The position numbers and the translations under genes are program-made. From contig JAEZUZ010000003.1 of assembly GCA_023443345.1 (NCBI GenBank), positions 1 to 6,685 of the forward strand: 6,685 nucleotides of DNA, in the 5' to 3' direction. The stretch's first letter is position 1. Each line of letters starts with the position of its first letter. The notes below the pieces were generated by a model. That model was not told the origin of the DNA. It ran no database searches and saw nothing but the letters and a program-made list of their open reading frames with translations. The stretch comes from Bacillota bacterium (lineage in GTDB: Bacteria; Bacillota; Clostridia; Peptostreptococcales; Acidaminobacteraceae). Shown here piece after piece: positions 1-6,685 of this stretch.

Positions 1-1744
1 GAATTTCCATAGGTATAATAACTTCAAAACCTTCTGAAGGTTTTATTACTTTACCATTTTTAAGAATTACTTTAATTGAATATACCTCAGCAAGATCTAT
101 ATCTCCAACAAGCTCATTCTTGTCTTTATCATAGTACTTAACTTCAAAAGATTCAGGTACATCTACTAAAGATCTTAAAATAGGTCTAAATCCTTCAACT
201 GGAAGTATATCTTCTAATTCGACTTCATTGATGATTGATTCAAATCCACCTAATCCAGATGTATCAATAGTACTATCTGCTTTAAATACGATTCTATAAT
301 CAAATTTTTGACCAAACTTTAAAGTAGCAGTTCCACTTAGCCATTTCTCATCAGCTAAGTTGCCATTTTCATCATAGATTCTAAGCGATTTGTCTACATT
401 TCCACTATGTTCTTCTATTGCTCTAAATGGTTTCTTAGAATATCCAGTCCATGGGTAGCTCACATATAGCGACTCATTTTCTTTCATTCCATATGTTATG
501 TCATCTTCTAACTTTAGATTATCAAGTTTTAAAACAAATTGATTTTTTGAGCCATGAGGAGCTTCAAATTCAGGTAACCATACAATAACTGCCTTTTGAT
601 TAGACATTGTAAAGTTTCTCTGTTTTTCTAACTCTTTAATCATCTCTAAAAACATCTCATACTTCTGAGGGTCTTCTGCTTGAAGTTTTTTAGAGTATTT
701 TAGTAGATCACTTACATATATAGGTACAATAGATGATACAAATTTTTCAAAGTCTAAGTCTTTATTTGCACCATTTGCCTTTAGTGCAACTTCATCAACT
801 AATACCTTTGAAGTCATTTCGCTGGCATCTAGTTCTTCAGGTAGTATATCGATAATAAAAGCATCTTTAATTAGAACATAGCCATTTTCATTATAATGCG
901 GAACTATATCTTTTAGTTCTTCATAGGCCTCTGATACAGTTACTCCATTAGAAATTACATAATCTTCTATCTTATCTTTTAATTTCTTATGATCAACTGT
1001 TAGAGAAATTTCAAAATTAATAGACTTATCTTCATCATTATTATTTATGACATCTTTATTTGAACTCTTCTCTAAGTTAGGAACTTCTTCCTCTGGTGTA
1101 TAACTCTCAGGAACATAAGAGATTCTAATTAAAGCTAGATTAGATTTAAAATTATGATATGGAATTGGATCTCCATCTTTATATTCATCATCAGATTCCA
1201 TATATACTGTTACACAATGTCCAAATATAGAATTGTTTAAACATTCTTTTTTTGTTTCATCATCACCTTTTTTAAATAATACAGGTTTTGATTCACCTTG
1301 TAATAGCATAGAATATGCTTGATTTTCAAAAAATCCTCTTCTATATCCCTTGTTATGAATATAATATGCTATTAGATTTATAGGTTGGTCTAATAATTCT
1401 CTATTATCAACTTGCAAATCTTCTAATGATTTATCTTCTATATAGAATGGATTGATATTACTATTTGTAGGAGAAGATGTATCTTTTAGTTGATTTCCTT
1501 TTTCATCAACTAGATCTTCTTTAAGTAATTCTCTACCCTTTATTGGCTTAAATACAGGTTTTGCATCATCATCTAGCAATCTATCGCCTTCAACTAATGT
1601 CTTGATTTGATTAGTCTTAGCTCTATCACTAGCTTTATGTATTAAGCTTCTATACTGAGATTCAGTAAGATTTGAATTCATAAAATTTATAAAAGAATCA
1701 TCAGGATAATTTTCTTTCAATCTACCCTTTACTAAATCACTATA
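1..1744 (-). CDS. Continuation of the same surface-protein frame beyond the TAA (partial, runs off left edge)
   Basis: This is 581 sense codons in exactly the frame of the upstream 1403-codon gene, separated from it only by one TAA and open to the window edge. It is Asp/Glu/Lys/Asn-rich and strand-rich like the part before the stop, with no signal peptide or membrane segment. Numbering through the stop, it holds a helical stretch (about 1405-1460), two cysteines 9 residues apart (1572 and 1581), an acidic Pro/Asn-rich linker (about 1615-1648), and a beta-rich region containing AVIVWLPEF (1789-1797), which resembles KVVIYLPDF (453-461) before the stop. No convincing independent start exists. 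A TTG at 1720 has a weak AAAGGG 4 nt upstream, and the first ATG (1681) has no visible ribosome binding site. It is therefore best read as the 3' part of a disrupted gene, though reinitiation at TTG 1720 or a sequencing error at the TAA cannot be excluded. Any wall anchor would lie beyond the left edge. An annotation pipeline might start it at 1720 or 1681, or mark the whole locus as a pseudogene. Confidence 0.75.
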
Positions 1745-1747
1745 TTA
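1745..1747 (-). other. In-frame TAA interrupting the giant surface-protein frame
   Basis: The codons read ...CTT TCT GAG TAA TAT AGT GAT TTA..., giving LLSE-stop-YSDL. Frame is identical on both sides, and no homopolymer run or short tandem repeat lies at the site. A base substitution is therefore more likely than slippage. GAA, AAA or CAA, each one substitution away, would restore a charged or polar residue in what looks like a continuous helix. TAA is not a codon for selenocysteine or pyrrolysine, so recoding of those kinds does not apply. Confidence 0.85.
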
Positions 1748-4700
1748 CTCAGATAAAAGTATCTCTCTTATTTCTCTGTTGAAATATAGATGATAATTTG
1801 TAAGTTGACTTCCGAATTCATCTGTAAAAGGAATATCTACATTTGGTGCAATAACACTAGTTAAGTAAATAACTTTTTCTATTTCCTCTGGCTTAAATAC
1901 ACCGCCAACCTTAGTTCCCTTATTGAGTTTAATTCTTATAGCATTAAAGCGTCTATCTTTAAGATAAGTATCACTATCATGATCATCAATAGACATATTC
2001 TCTATTGAGCCAAGTAAAATTCTCTTAAATCTATCAAAAGATGAAGGATTTTTTTCAATCTCTTCTCTATTTGTCTCAATGATATCTTTAAGTTCCTTTT
2101 CACATGGTGTGTCTTTAAAGTGATCACTGATGATAGCTATTACATCTTCTAAATCTTGTGCATTAGATATCTTGTCTGAAAGTAGTCTTCTTTCAGCTTC
2201 AAAAGCAATCTGTATTGGAGATTTTCCATCTTTATCAAAGTAGATATTCTTAACTAAAATTTCAATTTGACCTAATTTACTATTTCTTCTAATGATAACT
2301 GGATAATTTTCATTATTAAGAACGACATTTAGAGTTGCTTCTTGATTTGTCCTTCCAATGGCATCTCTGATATCTTTTCCTTTTAAAATAGCCTTAGATA
2401 CACCGACGAAATTATTTATTGTATAAAATGGACTTACACCAAAGTTAATAATATCTAAATCTTCAATAGAAAATAATAGGCTATCACCTTTAAATTTCTC
2501 TGCTTGCTCTTGCTTAGCTTTGTCAAATAAATCCTTAAAATCATTAAAGATTATTTTTTCATAAACTAATCTATTATCAAGTGAAGTATCAACAAAAGCT
2601 AATTGGTCTTCTTCATCAGCTGGATATCCTTCTGGATCTTTAGTAGATATATAAAGTTTCCACACTAGATTTCTTCCAACTGGAAGTATCTCACCATTTG
2701 GTCTCTTTTGCATTATTTGATTATCAACTACTACTAATTGATTTCCATATACTCTCTGATATTCTTTGAGAATAAAGTTTCTAACATTTTCTTCCTTCTC
2801 TGTTAGATCTTCTTTTGTAAGTAAATTTAATAGAAAAATATCTCTACTTCTATCATCTTCTGATCTAAATAGGAGATTGAATAATTGATAATCTAGTCTA
2901 TAGCTTGAAAACTCACTTGGTGCAATTTTTCTAAAACTTTCTGGCTCTAAATTTTTAGGCTTAAGTGTAAATTTCTTCACTACTTCTTTAGTGCCATCTT
3001 CAGTATTAAATACATTGACCTTTTCTTCTGTAACAGGATCTATATAACTCAATTCTGCTACAGTTTTTAGAGTATAGACTATATCTCTTCCTGTCTTAAA
3101 TCCAGGAAATTTGATTTTAAGTCTTGCAGAAGAAAGAATGCTAAAAATATCTCTATCTTCATACATTTTGAACTTATTATTTCCTAAATTTTGAATGACA
3201 TATTTAAATGACTGATCACTTAGTATCTCTCTGCCATTTACTTCATAAAATCTATTTTTATCTCTATCTTTTACAAAAAGTCTATTATCATAAGTATAGT
3301 AATCATTGTAGTTACTTGATCCTTCAATAACTTCCTTATCTATTACTTTTTTAGCATTGTTTTGATAGTAGAAGTATTGATCTTTACTTTTCTCAAGTGC
3401 TATTCTAACTAGCTCTTCATAGAATTTTCCATTTATGACATTTGTCATATCAGGAATTCCTATAAACTTACGTCCATTGTAATAGTAATTTCCTTGAACT
3501 CTTTCAAGTTCAGAAATTGTCTGAGCATCTAATATTGCATCTAGAGAACCAACTACAAGTTTAGAATCTTCAACACTTAAATCTGATTCAGTAGTAAATC
3601 TCTCTCTTGTTTGCTTATCATCTTTAAGGACAAACTTCCAATTGTTATTTTGGTATTCTCCATAAAAATCAAGAAGATTGCCATATTTATTTACTACATA
3701 GTTATGATCTAGTTTATTATCTATGAAACTATAGCCCTGCATTATTCTTTTTGTAGACTTATCAAAGACAGCTTTTTCAAAATATGGATAGGCTTTTCCA
3801 TCAATTCTTACAAATAATTTATCGTCGATTTTTACTTTTTCTAATTGAGTAACATCAACTTCTACTATTTTTCCATCTTCATCTACTATTACATGTTCTA
3901 AAGTTTCAAATTCTGCAGCATCATCTGTAACTAGTCCACTAGGTCTAACTATATATCTCTTTTCTTGAGGAAGAAGTGTTCCAGCATAGTATTTATTATT
4001 ATCTTTATCTACTAGAACTATGTGCTTTCCATTAATTTCTCTAATCTGAGGGTTAGCAATGCCGTCCTTATTAAATACAATGCCATTATCTATTCTAAAA
4101 TTATCTTTATATTCTAGAATAACATCTTCTTTCTTCTCTATACTCTTCTTACCTTCAACAAACTTTTCAAGCTCATTGTCAAAGTATAGTTGAGTTTGGC
4201 CATCTAAAGAAGTAAACTTATTATCCTTAATTAATGCAACTTCACTATCGCCATCTTCGTTTTTTAAGTAAACTCTATCTGACTTTATATAATATTGAGG
4301 GTGATCCATAAATACTTGGATATTCTCAAATGTGACTTGATGACTATTGCCTTGATCATCAATATAACTATATCCATTAGAATCCTTTAAAATGACATCT
4401 TTTAACTGTGCCTTTTCAAGTCTAATATCTCCAACGAAATAATTACCATCCTCATCTACAAATAAATTTTTCTCTAAATTTACTAGAGATAAATCTAAAG
4501 TCAGAGTTCCATTATCACTATCATAGATATATGAGATTCCATTTTCTTCCAAGTACTCTGCATACTTGCCATCAAAATCTGGAAGGTATATTACGACTTT
4601 TGCCCTTTCAAGTTCAATAGAAGAAGGACTTGAGTTTTTAATAACTCTATCAATCCATTTATTAGATTTAGAAAATACATTTAGAATATTTATAGTCTTG

Positions 4701-5956
4701 ATATTTTTATTATCTAAGACATTGTTTTCATTATCTGTATCTCCTGCATCTATAACTGGATATTTATAATTCTCTTCATTATAGTCTCCAATTCCTATTA
4801 ATTTAAAGGAATCGTCATAACCTGATTTTGTAATTAAGAAAGATCTATTTATCTCATTAGTTACATCTCCACTGATAGCTTTGATATTTAATTTAAAACC
4901 TTCATGGAATTTCCCTCTCAAACCATTTATAGTAAAGAATGATTGGCTAACACCTGATGTAGCATTTTTTACATCTACAACATATTTATCACCTTCTTGA
5001 ACAAATTGATAGTTCTTAACTCCTAGATATAGACTTAAATTGCTAGGCGATACACCTATTACATTTTCATTAATCCCACTGATTTCAACTCTAAAGTCGA
5101 TATTTTTATCATCCTTTGCAAATTGGACTAAAAGCGGGATTGATACATTCTCAGGTATATAGTAAACCTCTTCATCAAGTAATTTTTCAGGATACATATA
5201 TCTATTTAAAAGAAATAGTTTAATCTCTGCACCTTCTGAATTAGTATACTTGATATTGATATTTCCATCTTCTAAATGTTTTAACATCTTCTGATAAATA
5301 TCTTCAAGTCTAGACTTTAAATCTTCTAAATACTCTTGAGTAGGAACTTGAGAATAAATTCCTGTAGCCTCCTCAATCTCTGCTACAATCATCTTGTAAT
5401 CCTCATAGTCTTCACTGGCTGTTTGATTAGGTTCAATAACTGTAGGAAGAGAATTCTTTACTTCGCTAAGCCTATTTAATAGTTCACGTTCATCTGAAGA
5501 AAGGAGTCTTGGAAATTCATATTGATCAATTTGATTGATTAACTCTTTAAAAGTATTCCAGGTTGTTTTACTATCTCCTAACGCATCAGTTGCCCTAGAT
5601 TTAAGTTTAAGATAGCTATCTAATTTTTCATTATCAGTAATAAGGTTAAATTTTTCTTGAGCTTCTGATGATAAAAAGTTCTCTTGAACTTTCTCTTCAA
5701 GAATAGACTTGTATCCATCTCTAAGCTCTTGAGTTAACTTATCTATATTTTCCTTATCCTCTTTTTCAATGGCTATCCTAAGTGCCTCTTCTTTTTCTTC
5801 TAAACTCATATTTTCAGAATTTACTTCTGTTTCAGTTTCAGTATCTTCAACTGTTTCTGCCCTAGAAATAGGAACAAACAGTGTAAAGGCAAACATAAGA
5901 CATATAAAAATGCTTAAATAAATTAAAGATTTTCCTCTTTTTTCTCGAGACTTCAT
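1745..5956 (-). CDS. Large secreted/surface protein, N-terminal 1403 residues, ended by an in-frame TAA
   Basis: No family is recognised; it looks like a giant extracellular protein of a Gram-positive bacterium. Seen: a signal peptide (basic KSREKRGK, hydrophobic core about residues 11-30, SRA|E cleavage after Ala33), an acidic Thr/Glu-rich stretch (34-50), and a Glu/Lys-rich helical, coiled-coil-like region (about 50-230). From about 230 to 1000 it is mostly beta-strand-like, rich in Asp, Asn, Tyr and Gly, with recurrent DxDG turns (VDEDG at 500-504 and 691-695). From about 1000 to 1403 it is mixed helix and strand. The mature part has one cysteine (Cys1285). AKVVIYLPDF (452-461) and ARLKIKFPGF (944-953) may mark related beta-sandwich modules. 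The ATG at 5956 is chosen because AAAGGAGG lies 5 nt upstream and the signal peptide follows at once. No LPxTG motif or membrane anchor is present before the TAA. The frame continues openly past that TAA, so this is probably a truncated product. A role as adhesin or wall-anchored protein is inference from architecture only. Confidence 0.85.
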   Translation of the reverse strand: MKSREKRGKSLIYLSIFICLMFAFTLFVPISRAETVEDTETETEVNSENMSLEEKEEALRIAIEKEDKENIDKLTQELRDGYKSILEEKVQENFLSSEAQEKFNLITDNEKLDSYLKLKSRATDALGDSKTTWNTFKELINQIDQYEFPRLLSSDERELLNRLSEVKNSLPTVIEPNQTASEDYEDYKMIVAEIEEATGIYSQVPTQEYLEDLKSRLEDIYQKMLKHLEDGNINIKYTNSEGAEIKLFLLNRYMYPEKLLDEEVYYIPENVSIPLLVQFAKDDKNIDFRVEISGINENVIGVSPSNLSLYLGVKNYQFVQEGDKYVVDVKNATSGVSQSFFTINGLRGKFHEGFKLNIKAISGDVTNEINRSFLITKSGYDDSFKLIGIGDYNEENYKYPVIDAGDTDNENNVLDNKNIKTINILNVFSKSNKWIDRVIKNSSPSSIELERAKVVIYLPDFDGKYAEYLEENGISYIYDSDNGTLTLDLSLVNLEKNLFVDEDGNYFVGDIRLEKAQLKDVILKDSNGYSYIDDQGNSHQVTFENIQVFMDHPQYYIKSDRVYLKNEDGDSEVALIKDNKFTSLDGQTQLYFDNELEKFVEGKKSIEKKEDVILEYKDNFRIDNGIVFNKDGIANPQIREINGKHIVLVDKDNNKYYAGTLLPQEKRYIVRPSGLVTDDAAEFETLEHVIVDEDGKIVEVDVTQLEKVKIDDKLFVRIDGKAYPYFEKAVFDKSTKRIMQGYSFIDNKLDHNYVVNKYGNLLDFYGEYQNNNWKFVLKDDKQTRERFTTESDLSVEDSKLVVGSLDAILDAQTISELERVQGNYYYNGRKFIGIPDMTNVINGKFYEELVRIALEKSKDQYFYYQNNAKKVIDKEVIEGSSNYNDYYTYDNRLFVKDRDKNRFYEVNGREILSDQSFKYVIQNLGNNKFKMYEDRDIFSILSSARLKIKFPGFKTGRDIVYTLKTVAELSYIDPVTEEKVNVFNTEDGTKEVVKKFTLKPKNLEPESFRKIAPSEFSSYRLDYQLFNLLFRSEDDRSRDIFLLNLLTKEDLTEKEENVRNFILKEYQRVYGNQLVVVDNQIMQKRPNGEILPVGRNLVWKLYISTKDPEGYPADEEDQLAFVDTSLDNRLVYEKIIFNDFKDLFDKAKQEQAEKFKGDSLLFSIEDLDIINFGVSPFYTINNFVGVSKAILKGKDIRDAIGRTNQEATLNVVLNNENYPVIIRRNSKLGQIEILVKNIYFDKDGKSPIQIAFEAERRLLSDKISNAQDLEDVIAIISDHFKDTPCEKELKDIIETNREEIEKNPSSFDRFKRILLGSIENMSIDDHDSDTYLKDRRFNAIRIKLNKGTKVGGVFKPEEIEKVIYLTSVIAPNVDIPFTDEFGSQLTNYHLYFNREIREILLSE

Positions 5957-5961
5957 TTTTT

Positions 5962-5969
5962 CCTCCTTT
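5962..5969 (-). promoter_or_regulatory. Ribosome binding site of the surface-protein gene
   Basis: The minus strand reads AAAGGAGG, then five A residues, then the ATG at 5956. This is a near-perfect Shine-Dalgarno at normal spacing. It fixes the start just before the signal peptide and predicts strong translation. Confidence 0.85.
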
Positions 5970-5980
5970 CCTTAAAATTA

Positions 5981-6021
5981 ATAACAGTGTAATATAAACA
6001 ATATATACATTACACTATTAT
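5981..6021 (-). repeat. 41-bp imperfect palindrome at the predicted transcript start (operator or leader hairpin)
   Basis: Two 20-base arms flank a centre at 6001 and match at 16 of 20 positions. They include the perfect 8-bp inverted repeat AGTGTAAT (5986-5993) / ATTACACT (6009-6016) and the outer ATAA / TTAT (5981-5984 / 6018-6021). In minus-strand RNA three of the four mismatches become G-U pairs, so the leader could fold into a long stem beginning almost at its 5' end. It lies just downstream of the predicted -10. It could be a repressor operator near +1, a stabilising 5' hairpin, or both. No known regulator's consensus is recognised. Confidence 0.6.
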
Positions 6022-6026
6022 GTAAA

Positions 6027-6055
6027 ATTTTAACATTGATAGTAAACAATGTAAA
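6027..6055 (-). promoter_or_regulatory. Predicted housekeeping promoter of the surface-protein gene
   Basis: On the minus strand, -35 TTTACA (6055-6050) and -10 TAAAAT (6032-6027) are separated by exactly 17 bp. Each hexamer matches the vegetative sigma consensus at 5 of 6 positions. Transcription would start near 6020, leaving a leader of about 64 nt before the ATG at 5956. The spacing and match quality make this the best promoter in the window, though AT-rich DNA gives chance hits. Confidence 0.6.
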
Positions 6056-6117
6056 GTATTTTTTTCTTAAAAAAGTTTCTCTTTTATGTTTCATTTTTCT
6101 TTAATAATTGCCTCATT

Positions 6118-6128
6118 TATAATATAAT
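6118..6128 (+). promoter_or_regulatory. Likely -10 element(s) of the transporter gene
   Basis: Two overlapping perfect TATAAT hexamers lie at 6118-6123 and 6123-6128. No good -35 sits at 17 bp: the candidates TTTTCT (6095-6100) and TTTAAT (6100-6105) match only 3 of 6 positions. Transcription would begin about 6130-6135, giving a leader of only some 15-20 nt before the ATG at 6150. The region is so AT-rich that this call is tentative. Confidence 0.4.
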
Positions 6129-6140
6129 ATTAATATCTTT

Positions 6141-6145
6141 GGAGG
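6141..6145 (+). promoter_or_regulatory. Ribosome binding site of the transporter gene
   Basis: GGAGG lies 4 nt before the ATG at 6150. The next in-frame ATG (6159, codon 4) would have a 13-nt spacing, so 6150 is preferred, although the gap to 6150 is slightly short. Confidence 0.75.
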
Positions 6146-6149
6146 TTTT

Positions 6150-6685
6150 ATGATAAAGATGTTTAGACGGGCTCTAAAAACTTACAGCGGTCTAACTTTC
6201 CAAATATACATCCTATTTATTGCAACTATAATTACAAGGATGGGTGGATTCGTCACTCAGTTTATGACTATACTTCTAGCAAATAAATTAGGATATTCTC
6301 AAGACACAATAGCAAACTATATAATTCTTACAGGAGTTGTAAGTGGAATATCTCCAATAATTGGAGGATATCTAGGAGATAGATATTCAAGGAAGTGGAC
6401 TTATTTCTTCTCTACCTTTATTGGAGCAATATTTTTTATATTCTGTGGAGTATCAACATATTTCAACATACACTTAATACCTATATTTCTAATAATTGCC
6501 AGTTTTTTTGTCTCAATAAGTGGGCCAATAACTAGTGCCATGATTGCAGATTATACTGAAACAGATGAAGAAAGAAAAAAAGCCTTCAGTTTAAACTACT
6601 TAGGCGTAAACATCGGCTTTTCAATAGGACCTATAATTGGTGGGTATTTAATGGCAGATTATCTAGATGTTTTCTTCTATTTTGA
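6150..6685 (+). CDS. MFS transporter, N-terminal 178 residues (partial, runs off right edge)
   Basis: This is a polytopic inner-membrane secondary transporter of the Major Facilitator Superfamily, probably an efflux-type 12-helix member (DHA1-like); the substrate cannot be told. Seen: hydrophobic segments at about 17-43, 54-75, 83-103, 110-132 and 148-170, matching TM1-TM5. The loop between TM2 and TM3 carries the family motif A as GGYLGDRYSRK (72-82). TM5 carries GFSIGPIIGG (156-165), which fits the GxxxGPxxGG antiporter motif C typical of drug/proton antiporters. Arg30 followed by Met-Gly-Gly in TM1 also fits this group. The start at 6150 is supported by GGAGG. Only about 45% of a usual 390-420-residue protein lies in the window, so helices 6-12 are unseen. 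It is divergent from the surface-protein gene across 193 bp. Family assignment is firm; the drug-efflux subtype is inference from motif C. Confidence 0.9.
   Translation, partial: MIKMFRRALKTYSGLTFQIYILFIATIITRMGGFVTQFMTILLANKLGYSQDTIANYIILTGVVSGISPIIGGYLGDRYSRKWTYFFSTFIGAIFFIFCGVSTYFNIHLIPIFLIIASFFVSISGPITSAMIADYTETDEERKKAFSLNYLGVNIGFSIGPIIGGYLMADYLDVFFYF

Noticed and set aside
1679..1681. Independent gene starting at ATG 1681
   Set aside because: No ribosome binding site precedes it, no signal peptide follows, and the coding character extends upstream through the 21 codons to the TAA.
4566..4769. 67-codon plus-strand reading frame
   Set aside because: It lies wholly antisense inside the large minus-strand gene, has no ribosome binding site and no family resemblance. 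It is a shadow of the real frame.
5898..5904. Lipoprotein signal at Cys19 of the surface protein
   Set aside because: The residue before Cys19 is Ile, not Gly, Ala or Ser, and a good Ala33 cleavage site follows the hydrophobic core. It is not a lipobox.
6021..6035. TGTAAAATTTTAACA as a GlnR/TnrA-type nitrogen operator
   Set aside because: The consensus TGTNANATTTTNTNACA is 17 bp; this is two bases short and misplaced inside an AT-rich -10 region. It is probably chance.
6056..6080. T-run followed by CTTAAAAAAG as a terminator
   Set aside because: The potential stem is A/T only and sits upstream of the transporter between two divergent starts, where no transcript is expected to end.

Overview
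This is a low-GC, AT-rich window whose style suggests a Firmicute, possibly an anaerobic coccus of the Peptoniphilus/Anaerococcus/Finegoldia type. The clues are strong AGGAGG-type ribosome binding sites, near-exclusive AGA for arginine, frequent ATA, and a Gram-positive-style Sec signal peptide. The genus is a guess from style and was not tested by any search.

Layout. Positions 1-5956 are one very long reading frame on the minus strand, encoding a large secreted, probably surface-exposed protein. It starts at 5956 behind a strong ribosome binding site, has a clear signal peptide, and runs 1403 codons to a TAA at 1747-1745. Beyond that TAA the same frame stays open for another 581 codons to the left edge, with protein of the same character. 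I translated this stretch codon by codon and found no further stop. The likeliest reading is a single gene of at least 1985 codons, longer still beyond the window, cut by one in-frame stop. No frameshift is needed to join the halves.

Positions 5957-6149 are a 193-bp divergent intergenic region. It holds a good minus-strand promoter (TTTACA, 17 bp, TAAAAT), a 41-bp imperfect palindrome at the predicted start of that transcript, and a TATAAT-type -10 for the plus-strand gene.

Positions 6150-6685 are the first 178 codons of a plus-strand Major Facilitator Superfamily transporter that runs off the right edge.

The surface protein and the transporter are transcribed away from each other. Nothing in the sequence shows that they share a pathway; the only link is the intergenic region. 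I see no RNA genes, insertion sequences, CRISPR arrays or origin. The main points of interest are the in-frame stop in the giant protein, the palindrome at its predicted transcription start, and the lack of any domain I recognise in a protein of this size.
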